Positions 1 through 8,307 of a DNA stretch of 64,000 bases are shown here, piece after piece. Each line of letters starts with the position of its first letter. Within the stretch, counting starts at the first letter, position 1. Made by a program: the position numbers and the translations under genes. Below the pieces are notes generated by a model. It did not search any database. It was not told where the DNA came from and was given only the letters and a program-made list of their open reading frames with translations. Source of the DNA: DASSQJ01 sp963726295 (GTDB taxonomy: Bacteria; Actinomycetota; Actinomycetes; Actinomycetales; Dermatophilaceae); assembly GCA_963726295.1 (NCBI GenBank), contig CAVSBW010000008.1, forward strand, positions 1 through 64,000, given 5' to 3'.

Positions 1-11
1 TGCGTAGGCGA

Positions 12-31
12 CGGTCTTCACCCACGTTCGC
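12..31 (+). repeat. Partial copy of dispersed hairpin repeat (right arm)
   Basis: The 20 bases at 12-31 (CGGTCTTCACCCACGTTCGC) are identical to 14963-14982, the right arm of a complete hairpin element. The left arm would lie before the window. The copy sits upstream of the carboxypeptidase gene at 159. It is one of three related copies in the window (see 14931-14984 and 24126-24173). Confidence 0.65.
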
Positions 32-158
32 AGGGGAAAGCGGGGCTACCGGCGCGTTCTCCGGACACCAGACGGGGCGCTGGTTACCCTCCGTCCCAGG
101 TACCGCCGGCAGGGAGGCGGCACCGACCCCACCCCCCCACCCCGCCCGAGGTACCCCG

Positions 159-1472
159 ATGACGTGGCCCGCTCCCCGCCGTACCCGTCCGTGCACCCGC
201 CGCCCGACCCGCGCCCTGGCCGCAGTCGCCGTGGTGGCCGCACTCACCGCGGGGACGGCCCAGGCCACCGCTGCCCCGGCTCCGGCCGCGGCGGCAGCCT
301 CCGTCTCGGCGGCGACTCCCGCGCTCGCCACCGCGACCCCGGCCGACAGCCGGATCGCCTCCAGGCTGACCGCCCGGGCCACCACCACCCGCTTCGGCAC
401 CTCCTTCTCGGGCACGGTCATCGACGCCGCCAGCAACCAGGTCATCTGGAGCACCCGGCGCACGACCGAGCTGATGCCGGCCTCGAACGCCAAGCTCTTC
501 ACCGCCGCCGCCGCCCTCGACACCTACGGCCCGAACGCGCGGTTCACCACGTTCGTGCGGCGCGGGAGTCGAGCGAACCACGTGGTCCTCGTCGGCACCG
601 GCGACCCGCTGCTCAACAGCGCCAAGATCGCCACCCTGGCCCGCACGACGAAGGCCTGGATCGACGCGCGCGGCTACAGGTACCCCAAGGTCTACGTCGA
701 CGACTACTTCTTCCCCTCGCCCAGCCTCGCCCGCGGCTGGCTCTCCAGCTACGTCCCGGCCGACGCCACCCCGGTCCGCGCGCTCGTCCGCGACAACCGC
801 GACCTCATGGACACCAGCGCCGACGCGGGCCGCTACCTCGCCGCCAAGCTGCGGGCCCTCGGCATCCCCGGAGCCACGTACGCCGGCCGCCAGAACGTCA
901 CCTCCGCGCGGGCGACGATCGCCAAGGTCAGCAGCTTCTCGGTGGCCGGGATGGTGCGTCGGATGCTGCTCACCAGCGACAACGACGTCGCCGAGATCCT
1001 GCTCCGCCGCACCTCCTACCGACTCCACAACGGGACGCGGTGGAGTGGGGCGACCGCGTCCCAGACCGAGGCGGCGAAGAACCAGGGCCTCGACATCGGG
1101 GTGCTCTACGACGGCTCGGGGCTCTCACGGTCAGACCGCGTGTCGAGCCTGCAGGTCTCGCAGGTGCTGCGGTCGGCGGTCACCGGGTCGAACCCGAGGG
1201 TCGTGACGATGCGGTCGAAGAACGTGCTGCCGACCGCCGGACGGACGGGCACCCTCAGGTACCGGTTCACCAGCACGGCCTCCGACTGCGCCGTCGGGAA
1301 GGTGTGGGCCAAGACCGGCAGCCTGCGCGATGTCTCCGCCCTCTCCGGCTACACGGTCGGGGCCGACGGTCGCACCAAGATCTTCTCGTTCATCGTCAAC
1401 GGCAAGGACCTGAACAGCACGCTGACGAACAACCTGGACATGCTCGCCGCCACGGTCAACGGCTGCTACTGA
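159..1472 (+). CDS. dacB: Secreted D-alanyl-D-alanine carboxypeptidase/endopeptidase, PBP4 (S13) family
   Basis: 437 aa. The N-terminus is basic, then hydrophobic and Ala-rich (about residues 18-45), as expected for an export signal. The three penicillin-binding motifs are in the expected order: SNAK with the nucleophile Ser109, SDN at 273-275 (LLTSDNDVAE), and KTG at 385-387 (WAKTGSL). The S13 family trims or cuts cross-links in peptidoglycan outside the membrane. The length suits an actinobacterial S13 enzyme. The protein reads continuously from an ATG at 159 and nothing is missing. It is a single gene, convergent with the minus-strand pair that begins at 1491. The symbol dacB is by family only. 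Confidence 0.9.
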   Translation: MTWPAPRRTRPCTRRPTRALAAVAVVAALTAGTAQATAAPAPAAAAASVSAATPALATATPADSRIASRLTARATTTRFGTSFSGTVIDAASNQVIWSTRRTTELMPASNAKLFTAAAALDTYGPNARFTTFVRRGSRANHVVLVGTGDPLLNSAKIATLARTTKAWIDARGYRYPKVYVDDYFFPSPSLARGWLSSYVPADATPVRALVRDNRDLMDTSADAGRYLAAKLRALGIPGATYAGRQNVTSARATIAKVSSFSVAGMVRRMLLTSDNDVAEILLRRTSYRLHNGTRWSGATASQTEAAKNQGLDIGVLYDGSGLSRSDRVSSLQVSQVLRSAVTGSNPRVVTMRSKNVLPTAGRTGTLRYRFTSTASDCAVGKVWAKTGSLRDVSALSGYTVGADGRTKIFSFIVNGKDLNSTLTNNLDMLAATVNGCY

Positions 1473-1490
1473 CGACCGCGGCGGGGCCTG

Positions 1491-2003
1491 TCACCCGGGG
1501 ACGATCCAGCCGAGCACCGTGACGGCGCCGATGACGGCGAGCACGACGAACACGGCGGCGAGGGCCCACGCGATCACCTGCGCGGCGTCGGTCCCCTCGT
1601 CGTCCTCGTCGGCCGGAGTGGTGGCCTCCTCGTCGACCGTCGCCGGCTCCGCCTGCGCGGCCTTCTCACGCAGCGCCTCGACCCGGCGCGGACGGGGCTC
1701 CGCCTGCACCGACGGCGGCAGGGCGGACCACATAGCGGCGAAGTCGTCGCGCGACTGCTCGCGCCACGCCGACACGGCCCGGTCCACCCGGGGATCCTTG
1801 ACGCCGGCCGCGAACCACATCGCCCCGGCACGCGGCAGATCGCCCATGTCGTAGAGCACCTCACCGAGCAGCGACAACGCCTCGGCGTCGTCCTCCTGCT
1901 CGACGTGCGCGAGCAGGAGGTCGCGGGCCCGCCAGGGCGCACCGTCCGCCACCGCGTCACGGGCCTGCTCGATGACGGTGCCCTCCCGGCCGCTGCCGCT
2001 CAT
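1491..2003 (-). CDS. TPR-like protein with C-terminal membrane anchor (DUF6584-like)
   Basis: 170 aa. The start ATG at 2003 overlaps the stop of the LtrA-like gene (ATGA, 2000-2003), so the two are probably translationally coupled. Residues about 10-75 are helical and resemble a tetratricopeptide-like pair (LLLAHVEQEDDAEALSLLGE, then YDMGDLPRAGAMWFAAG). An acidic linker follows (about 120-140), then one hydrophobic segment (about 141-167). A much longer minus-strand reading through this frame is a shadow of the LtrA-like gene. I place it in the DUF6584-type group from memory; the function is unknown. Confidence 0.75.
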   Translation of the reverse strand: MSGSGREGTVIEQARDAVADGAPWRARDLLLAHVEQEDDAEALSLLGEVLYDMGDLPRAGAMWFAAGVKDPRVDRAVSAWREQSRDDFAAMWSALPPSVQAEPRPRRVEALREKAAQAEPATVDEEATTPADEDDEGTDAAQVIAWALAAVFVVLAVIGAVTVLGWIVPG

Positions 2004-3223
2004 GCCGCACCCGGCCCGGCCAGACGCACCTTGTGCACGACGAGCCCGACGAGGACCACGCCCATGAGCAGCACCCCCCACGGCACCGAGGGCACCGTCA
2101 GCGCCACCAGCAGGCAGGCCGCCGCGACGAGGGCACCGGGCAGCAGCGCCGACCACCCGTGCTCCCCGGCGGCGTGCATCGCCGCGAGCGCCAGGGTGGC
2201 CGTCGAGATCGCGACGGCCAGCGCGACGAGCGCCCCGCGGCCGTGATCCGACACCCCGGTGACGACGTCGACCGAGGCCGCGACCGCTGCCCCCACGGCG
2301 GCGATCCCCGCGAAGACGAAGTAGTGGCCGTACCCGAACAGCCAGACGATGCCGGGCTTCTCGACGAGGTCGGCGTGCTCGCGGGCGAAGTAGCTCCACC
2401 ACAGCGAGAAGACGATGGCGATGGCCCCGAGGACGAGCGGGGCCATCGACCACGTGAGGCCGGCCGTTCCCGGGGACTCGACGGGCGCGGTGTGGCCGCC
2501 CCCTCCCTCGGTGGCACCGCCCGCGGCGATGACGCTCTGGATCGCGACGACCGACGCGAGGATGACCTCGCCGAGGACGATGATGGTCATCAGGCCGTAG
2601 CGCTCGGCGATGTGGTGCGGGTGGTAGGGCGTGCGCCCACCTCGCCTCTCGGCCACGTACGGAACGGCGAGCTCGGCGACGACGAGGGCGAGGAAGGTCC
2701 ACAGGTACCAGCCCTCCGGCGCCCAGAGCCGGGCGATCCAGAGCACCTGCACGAGCGCGATGCCGGCTGCGTACGACAGGGCGGTGGTGCGGCGCTCGGG
2801 GTGGCCGGCAGCAGCACGCAGCCAGAGCCCGACCATCGCGAACCGCATGACCGCGTACCCCAGGACGGCCATCCCGGAGCTGCCCGACTCGAAGAGCGCG
2901 GGGACCCCGGCCGCGAGGAACAGCGCCCCCGTCATGATGCCGAAGGTCAACAGGCGGAAGACGACGTCGTCGTTGTCGTAGGCCGAGGCGTACCACGTGT
3001 AGTTGACCCACGCCCACCAGATGGCGAACCAGGTGAGCGCGTAGCCCGTGACCGTGCTCCAGTGCCCCTCCGTCAGCCCGTGGTGCAGCTCGGTGGCGTT
3101 GCTGGCGACGGCGACGACGAACACGAGGTCGAAGAGCAGCTCGAGCGGCGTGGCGGCGCGGCGCTCCTCGTGGGGGTCGCGGGCCCTGACCGGCCGACGC
3201 ACGGCCACGGGCACGATGCTCAT
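2000..3223 (-). CDS. Low temperature requirement protein A (LtrA)-like membrane protein
   Basis: 407 aa polytopic membrane protein. The N-terminal segment ERRAATPLELLFDLVFVVAV, containing the ELLFDLVFV motif, is the LtrA hallmark. It is followed by about ten to twelve hydrophobic segments, one containing HIAERYGLMTIIVLGEVILA, the second conserved LtrA stretch. I chose the ATG at 3223 because homology begins just after it; the upstream 55 codons that stay open look like intergenic sequence. LtrA proteins are widespread integral membrane proteins without a firm biochemical role, named from a Listeria cold-growth mutant. The downstream gene overlaps by four bases. Confidence 0.85.
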   Translation of the reverse strand: MSIVPVAVRRPVRARDPHEERRAATPLELLFDLVFVVAVASNATELHHGLTEGHWSTVTGYALTWFAIWWAWVNYTWYASAYDNDDVVFRLLTFGIMTGALFLAAGVPALFESGSSGMAVLGYAVMRFAMVGLWLRAAAGHPERRTTALSYAAGIALVQVLWIARLWAPEGWYLWTFLALVVAELAVPYVAERRGGRTPYHPHHIAERYGLMTIIVLGEVILASVVAIQSVIAAGGATEGGGGHTAPVESPGTAGLTWSMAPLVLGAIAIVFSLWWSYFAREHADLVEKPGIVWLFGYGHYFVFAGIAAVGAAVAASVDVVTGVSDHGRGALVALAVAISTATLALAAMHAAGEHGWSALLPGALVAAACLLVALTVPSVPWGVLLMGVVLVGLVVHKVRLAGPGAA

Positions 3224-3340
3224 GGCCCGAGTATGCCGCCCGCCGGTAGCCCGGTGGCCGCGCGCTCGGGCCGGGTCGCGAACCCGTACGGGCGGGGACG
3301 GGCCGGCCGGACGCGGGTCAGGGGCCGGAACATCCGAACC

Positions 3341-3382
3341 GCTTGCTTTTGTTACCCATGGGTAGCAGACTGGTAAGCAAGC
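3341..3382 (+). promoter_or_regulatory. Nested palindromes upstream of the acyl-CoA dehydrogenase gene (candidate operator/promoter)
   Basis: A perfect 12-base palindrome TACCCATGGGTA (3353-3364) sits inside a wider inverted repeat GCTTGCTT (3341-3348) / AAGCAAGC (3375-3382). The right arm runs into AGCAAGCGCTCACC, which resembles TetR-type fatty-acid regulator sites. TTGCTT (3343-3348) with CAGACT 17 bases on could serve as -35/-10. The region lies 31 bases before the ATG at 3413. The symmetry is directly visible; the regulator is unknown. Confidence 0.5.
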
Positions 3383-3412
3383 GCTCACCTACCCACCGTC
3401 GGAAGGACGACC

Positions 3413-5284
3413 ATGGGCCACTACAAGAGCAACCTGCGCGACATCGAGTTCAACCTCTTCGAGGTGCTCGGTCGCGGCGACGTCCTGGGCTCCGGCCCGT
3501 ACGCCGAGGTCGACGCCGACACCGCCAAGGACATGCTCCAGGAGGTGGCGCGCCTCTCCGAGAACGAGCTCGCGGAGTCCTTCGCCGACTCCGACCGCCA
3601 CCCACCGGTCTACGACCCGGCCACCCAGTCGGTGACGATGCCGCAGTCCTTCGTGAGGTCCTTCGCCGCCTACCGCGACAGCGGCTTCTGGGCCATCGAC
3701 CTGTCCGCCGAGCTCGAGGGCACGGTCGCCCCGCCGAGCCTGCGCTGGGCCGTCAACGAGATGCTCCTCGGCTCCAACCCGGCGCTGGCCATGTTCGCGG
3801 CCTCCTACTCGTTCGCCAAGCTGCTGTACGCGCTCGGCACCGAGGACCAGAAGAAGCTCGCGCACTGGATCGTGGAGAAGGGCTGGCACTGCACCATGGT
3901 GCTCACCGAGCCCGACGCCGGCTCCGACGTCGGAGCCGGCCGCAGCAAGGCGGTCCAGAACGAGGACGGCACGTGGACCCTCACCGGGGTCAAGCGCTTC
4001 ATCACCAGCGGTGAGTCCGACATGGTCGACAACGTCGTCCACTTCGTCCTCGCCCGACCCGAGGGCGCCGGCCCCGGCACCAAGGGCCTCTCGCTCTTCA
4101 TCCTGTCCAAGTACGCCGTCGACCTGGAGACCGGCGAGCTCGGCGAGCGCAACGGCGTGTACGTCACGAACCTCGAGAAGAAGATGGGCCTGAAGGTCTC
4201 CCCGACCTGCGAGCTCACCTTCGGCGGCGAGGTCGACGCGGTCGGCACCCTGCTCGGCGACGAGCACGACGGCATCGCCCAGATGTTCCACGTCATCGAG
4301 AACGCCCGGATGATGGTGGGGACCAAGGCCATCGCGACGCTCTCCTCGGGCTACCTGAATGCGCTCGACTACGCCAAGGAGCGGGTGCAGGGTGCCAACC
4401 TGACCCAGATGGTCGACAAGGCGGCCCCGCGCGTCACCATCACCCACCACCCGGACGTGCGCCGCTCCCTCATGCTGCAGAAGTCGTACGCGGAGGGGCT
4501 GCGCGCCCTCGTCCTCTACACCGCGACGCAGCAGGACGTCGTCGACCAGGAGGTGCTCGCCACCGGCTCGATGGACTTCGAGAAGGGCTCGCCCGCCGAC
4601 CTGGCCAACCGGGTCAACGACCTGCTGCTACCGCTCGTCAAGGGCCTGGGCTCGGAGCGTGCGTGGGTGCTGCTCGGCACCGAGTCGCTGCAGACCTTCG
4701 GTGGCTCCGGCTTCCTCCAGGACTACCCGGTGGAGCAGTACGTCCGCGACGCCAAGATCGACACCCTGTACGAGGGCACGACCGCCATCCAGGGCATGGA
4801 CTTCTTCTTCCGCAAGATCGTCCGCGACAAGGGCCAGGCGCTCACCTACCTCTCGGGCCAGATGCTGGAGTTCGCCAAGGACCTCGGTCAGCACGACGGC
4901 CGGATCGACCGGGAGCGAGAGCTGCTCGGCCGGGGCGTCGAGGACGTCCAGGGCGTCCTCGGCTACATGGTCGGCGAGCTGATGAAGTCCGACGTCCGCC
5001 AGGGCGGCGACCTCGACAACCTCTACAAGGTCGGCCAGAACACCACCCGGCTGCTCCTCGCCGCCGGCGACCTCGTCGTCGGCTGGCTCCTGCTGCGCCA
5101 GGCCGCGGTGGCCCTCGACAAGCTCGCGGCCGGCGCCGAGGGCAAGGACAAGGACTTCTACGAGGGCAAGGTCGCCGCGGCCCAGTTCTACGCCCGGCAG
5201 GTGCTTCCGCGCCTGTCCGCCGAGCGGGCGATGGCCGAGGCCACCGACAACGCCCTCATGGAGGTGCCGGAGTCGGCGTTCTGA
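3413..5284 (+). CDS. Acyl-CoA dehydrogenase, FadE5-like
   Basis: 623 aa, longer than the roughly 390 aa of classic acyl-CoA dehydrogenases because of an extra C-terminal domain, as in mycobacterial FadE5. The N-terminus (MGHYKSNLRDIEFNLFEVLG) closely matches that subgroup. The middle has the FAD/substrate segment CTMVLTEPDAGSDVGAGRSK, and the catalytic base is probably Glu454 in LYEGTTAIQG. It oxidises acyl-CoA to trans-2-enoyl-CoA in beta-oxidation. The RBS is GGAAGGA and the start ATG 3413. The palindromic region at 3341-3382 is the likely control site and the hairpin at 5331-5365 the terminator. No other fad gene is adjacent. Confidence 0.9.
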   Translation: MGHYKSNLRDIEFNLFEVLGRGDVLGSGPYAEVDADTAKDMLQEVARLSENELAESFADSDRHPPVYDPATQSVTMPQSFVRSFAAYRDSGFWAIDLSAELEGTVAPPSLRWAVNEMLLGSNPALAMFAASYSFAKLLYALGTEDQKKLAHWIVEKGWHCTMVLTEPDAGSDVGAGRSKAVQNEDGTWTLTGVKRFITSGESDMVDNVVHFVLARPEGAGPGTKGLSLFILSKYAVDLETGELGERNGVYVTNLEKKMGLKVSPTCELTFGGEVDAVGTLLGDEHDGIAQMFHVIENARMMVGTKAIATLSSGYLNALDYAKERVQGANLTQMVDKAAPRVTITHHPDVRRSLMLQKSYAEGLRALVLYTATQQDVVDQEVLATGSMDFEKGSPADLANRVNDLLLPLVKGLGSERAWVLLGTESLQTFGGSGFLQDYPVEQYVRDAKIDTLYEGTTAIQGMDFFFRKIVRDKGQALTYLSGQMLEFAKDLGQHDGRIDRERELLGRGVEDVQGVLGYMVGELMKSDVRQGGDLDNLYKVGQNTTRLLLAAGDLVVGWLLLRQAAVALDKLAAGAEGKDKDFYEGKVAAAQFYARQVLPRLSAERAMAEATDNALMEVPESAF

Positions 5285-5330
5285 GACTCCGGGTCAGGCG
5301 CTGCCCGGGCGCGCCCGTCCCGTGACGAAC

Positions 5331-5365
5331 GAGGGCCCGCCACCGCATCGCGGTGGCGGGCCCTC
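5331..5365. terminator. Strong bidirectional hairpin between convergent genes
   Basis: GAGGGCCCGCCACCG (5331-5345) is perfectly complementary to CGGTGGCGGGCCCTC (5351-5365). C5346 and G5350 can also pair, giving a 16-bp stem with a 3-base loop. It lies between the stop of the acyl-CoA dehydrogenase (5284) and the stop of the minus-strand gene at 5385. No U-tract follows, as is usual in G+C-rich Actinobacteria. Confidence 0.8.
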
Positions 5366-5384
5366 GGTGTCCGTCAGGAACGGG

Positions 5385-5642
5385 TCACGCGTGCGGGTCG
5401 ACGTCGGTGCGGTCCACGCGGCTGCCGTTGGCGCGGTCGACGTGGCTCTCGCGGGTCGCGGTGTAGCCGGCGTCCCTGCGGCGGTTGTTCTGCGCGAGGA
5501 ACGACAGGACGATCGCGAGCACACCGCCGATCATGAGGATCAGGCCGATCATGCTCAGGCTGACGCCGGCGACCGAGGCGCTCACGGCGAAGTACAGGAT
5601 CGCGCCGGCGACGAGCAGGAAGATGCCGAGTCCGATGTACAT
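5385..5642 (-). CDS. Small two-TM membrane protein (DUF6458-like)
   Basis: 85 aa. Two hydrophobic helices (about residues 3-25 and 28-50) are followed by a hydrophilic basic/acidic tail beginning QNNRRRDAGY. The start ATG at 5642 is preceded by AGAGGAG. The Gly-rich start and the NRRR motif after helix 2 fit the actinobacterial DUF6458 group, which has no known function. Longer upstream readings lack a credible RBS. It points the same way as the next small membrane-protein gene but is separated by about 90 bases. Confidence 0.75.
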   Translation of the reverse strand: MYIGLGIFLLVAGAILYFAVSASVAGVSLSMIGLILMIGGVLAIVLSFLAQNNRRRDAGYTATRESHVDRANGSRVDRTDVDPHA

Positions 5643-5733
5643 GGGGGTGCTCCTCTGGGTGGCCGGGGTTGGCTGGCCGCGAGCCAGACTAGCGGCGCGA
5701 CCCCCTGACCTGCGGAACTCGGACAGCCGGAGG

Positions 5734-5916
5734 TCAGATCCGGCCGAGGCCCCCGACCTCGGTCTGCTGCTCGGGCGTGGCGCCGAACACCTCGGCCGCC
5801 TCGTCCATCTCGAGGCGCTCGCCGCGGCTCGCGAGGAGGGCGACCACCCCGACGACCACCATGAGGACCACGGCCGCCACGGCGACTCCGAGAACGATGG
5901 CGAGCATTCCGGACAT
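5734..5916 (-). CDS. Single-pass small membrane protein
   Basis: 60 aa from the ATG at 5916, with AGGGAGTGG-like purines just upstream. Residues 4-28 (MLAIVLGVAVAAVVLMVVVG onward) form one membrane helix, followed by a short cytoplasmic-type tail rich in Glu and Gln. It is embedded in a long open frame whose upstream part is the shadow of the FAD oxidase gene, so the true start is the internal ATG. No family recognised. Confidence 0.55.
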   Translation of the reverse strand: MSGMLAIVLGVAVAAVVLMVVVGVVALLASRGERLEMDEAAEVFGATPEQQTEVGGLGRI

Positions 5917-6047
5917 GACCACTCCCTGGGCCGTCCCCCGGTCCCTGCCCGGGGTGTCCGTCCATTGTCGACCCACCGGCGCGGCTGCGCCACTCGAGGA
6001 GCAGGCACTCTCGGCGGCCTGCTTCGCGCGCCCGGGGCGGCGGCGGC

Positions 6048-7412
6048 TCAGGCGATGACGCCGGGGTTGAGGATGCCCTGGGGGTCGAGGGCGGCCTTGA
6101 CCCGGCGGGTCAGCTCCATGACGTCGGGGCCGAGCTGGTCCGGGAGGGCGCCCGCCTTGAGCCTTCCCACCCCGTGCTCGCCGGTGATCGTGCCGCCCAG
6201 CGCGATGGCCGCCGCCATCACGTCGTCGAAGGCCCGCATCGCCCGCGCCTCGGCCTCCGGGTCGGAGCGGTCGACGATGATGATGGGGTGGGTGTTGCCG
6301 TCGCCGGCGTGCGCGGCCACCGGGATCTCGACGCCGTGCCGGTCCGCGACCGCCGCGATGGCGGCGAGCAGGTCGGGGAGGAGCGGCACCGGCACCCCGA
6401 CGTCCTCCGGCATGATCGAGCCGCGCGCCTCGGTGGCCGGGAAGAACTGGCGCCGGGCCTCGACGAACATCTCGCTCTCGTCGGGGTCGTCGGTGGCCGC
6501 GACCTCCTTGGCGCCGCAGAGCTCGCAGGCGGCGGTGATGGCCGCGAGCTCCTCCTGTCGGGCGCCGCCCGGGGCATCGGTCTGGACGAGGAGCAGGGCA
6601 CCGGCGTCGCGGTCCAGGCCCATCGGCCGGTGGTCCTCGACGATGTTGACCGCCGCGTTGTCCATGAGCTCGACCATGGACGCCCGCACCGTCCGGCCCA
6701 GCTCGACCACGGCGTTCGCGGCGGAGGTGACCGTGGGGAACGTCGCGACGACCGTGGAGCACGGCTGCTGCGCCGGGAGCAGCCGCAGCAGCGCCTTGGT
6801 GACGATGCCGAGGGTGCCCTCGGAGCCGACGAAGAGCTTGAGCAGCGGCAGGCCGGCGACGTCCTTGATCCGCTTGCCGCCGAGCGTGACGAGGGTGCCG
6901 TCGGCGAGGACGACGTCCATCCCGAGGACGTAGTCGGTGGTGACGCCGTACTTGACGCAGCACAGACCGCCGGCGTTGGTGGCGACGTTGCCCCCGATCG
7001 AGCAGATCTCGTACGAGCTGGGGTCAGGCGGGTACCAGAGCCCGTGCTCCTCGGCGGCACGCTTGACGTCGACGTTGAAGGCTCCCGGCTCGACGACCGC
7101 CACGCGCGTCACCGTGTCGATCTCGACCGCCCGCATCCGCTCGAGGGAGAGCACGACGCACCCGTCGACGGCCATGGACCCCCCGGAGAGCGACGTCCCC
7201 GCTCCGCGCGGCACCACGCCGATGCCGTGGCGGGAGGCCCACCGCACCGTCGCCTGGACCTGCTGGGCGGTCTCGGCACGGACCGCCGCGACCGGCATCC
7301 CTACCGCCGGGTCCCTGGTCCAGTCGAAGCGGTACTTGTCGAGGCTCTCCGTGCTGGTGACCACGACCCCCTCGGGCAGGGAGTCGACGAGCTCGCGAAC
7401 GACGTCGTCCAT
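6048..7412 (-). CDS. FAD-linked 2-hydroxyacid oxidase/dehydrogenase (GlcD / D-lactate dehydrogenase type)
   Basis: 454 aa, the usual length for GlcD-like flavoproteins. The N-terminal PCMH-type FAD domain carries PRGAGTSLSGGSMAVDGCVV (about residues 81-100) and the Gly-rich stretch EICSIGGNVATNAGGLCCVK. The C-terminal FAD-oxidase domain has the conserved His segment PVAAHAGDGNTHPIIIV and the signature GEHGVGRLKAGAL, ending LDPQGILNPG. It probably oxidises glycolate, D-lactate or a related 2-hydroxy acid. GlcE/GlcF partners are not next to it, so a stand-alone D-2-hydroxyacid dehydrogenase is as likely as a glycolate oxidase subunit. Confidence 0.88.
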   Translation of the reverse strand: MDDVVRELVDSLPEGVVVTSTESLDKYRFDWTRDPAVGMPVAAVRAETAQQVQATVRWASRHGIGVVPRGAGTSLSGGSMAVDGCVVLSLERMRAVEIDTVTRVAVVEPGAFNVDVKRAAEEHGLWYPPDPSSYEICSIGGNVATNAGGLCCVKYGVTTDYVLGMDVVLADGTLVTLGGKRIKDVAGLPLLKLFVGSEGTLGIVTKALLRLLPAQQPCSTVVATFPTVTSAANAVVELGRTVRASMVELMDNAAVNIVEDHRPMGLDRDAGALLLVQTDAPGGARQEELAAITAACELCGAKEVAATDDPDESEMFVEARRQFFPATEARGSIMPEDVGVPVPLLPDLLAAIAAVADRHGVEIPVAAHAGDGNTHPIIIVDRSDPEAEARAMRAFDDVMAAAIALGGTITGEHGVGRLKAGALPDQLGPDVMELTRRVKAALDPQGILNPGVIA

Positions 7413-7456
7413 CCCCGCAGTCTCGCACCAGGGTCGCGGCGGCGGCGCCCGACGGG

Positions 7457-8263
7457 TCAGAGGCGGCGGTCCCCGAGCACCGGGAAGGAACCGCGGTAGT
7501 CGCGCGTCGCCGCGAGGTCGATGTCCACCGACAGCACCTCCTCCTCGGTGCCGGACGCCTCGGCCAGCACCTCACCGGTCGCGCTCACCACCTGGCTGTG
7601 CCCGCCCATCTCGTGCCGGGCGTGGGTTCCGGCCGTGTTGGCCTGCACGACGACGCACTGGTTCTCGACCGCACGGGCGCGGCCCAGCATCCGCCAGTGC
7701 TCGACCCGTGCCATCGGCCACGCCGCCGGGATGACGAACACCTCGGCCCCCACCTCGACCTGGCGGCGGTAGAGCTCGGGGAAGCGCAGGTCGTAGCAGG
7801 TGGACAAGCCTGCCGGGACGGTGGATCCGCCCCCCGCGGGAAGGTCGGTGACGACGACCTCGGTGCCCGCCTCCATGAGCCGCGGCTCGCCGGAGCCGAA
7901 ACCGAAGCGGTGGATCTTGCGGTAGACGGCGCGCACCTCGCCCGCGGACGAGAGGACCAGCGAGGTGTTGGCGAGGTCGTTGCCGTCGGGCCCGGGCTCG
8001 GGGAGCCGTTCCACGAGTGACCCGGCGTGCAGTGTCACGCCGGCCCGGCGGGCCGCATCGGCCATGGCCACCGCCCAGGGCCCGTCCAGGGGCTGCGCCT
8101 CGGCATCCCACCGCGCGTAGTCGAAACCGGTGGCGCCCCAGAGCTCCGGCAGCACCACGAGGTCGTGCCCGGACAGCCCGACGACAACGGAGGCCACCCG
8201 CTCCACGCGCGCGTCGAAGGACTCCTCGTCGCCGTAGGCGAGCTGGACCACCGCGATGCGCAT
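7457..8263 (-). CDS. Carbon-nitrogen hydrolase (nitrilase superfamily amidase)
   Basis: 268 aa from the ATG at 8263. The Glu-Lys-Cys catalytic triad is visible: Glu40 in VVLPELWG, Lys116 in VYRKIHRFGFG, and Cys156 in LSTCYDLRFPELYR. The family hydrolyses small amides or carbamoyl groups in the cytoplasm. The CYDLRFPE signature is that of the omega-amidase / deaminated-glutathione-amidase-like branch, so a metabolite-repair amidase is plausible. It lies 44 bases after the FAD oxidase start, on the same strand. Confidence 0.88.
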   Translation of the reverse strand: MRIAVVQLAYGDEESFDARVERVASVVVGLSGHDLVVLPELWGATGFDYARWDAEAQPLDGPWAVAMADAARRAGVTLHAGSLVERLPEPGPDGNDLANTSLVLSSAGEVRAVYRKIHRFGFGSGEPRLMEAGTEVVVTDLPAGGGSTVPAGLSTCYDLRFPELYRRQVEVGAEVFVIPAAWPMARVEHWRMLGRARAVENQCVVVQANTAGTHARHEMGGHSQVVSATGEVLAEASGTEEEVLSVDIDLAATRDYRGSFPVLGDRRL

Positions 8264-8307
8264 CCCGCCATCCTCCCCCAGGTGACTGCGGCGGTGCGCC
8301 CGCCGGG

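Noticed and set aside
3353..3364. TACCCATGGGTA as a copper-responsive CsoR site
   Set aside because: It resembles the csoR operator core but lies before a fatty-acid gene, lacks the long C/G runs, and has its own outer inverted repeat.
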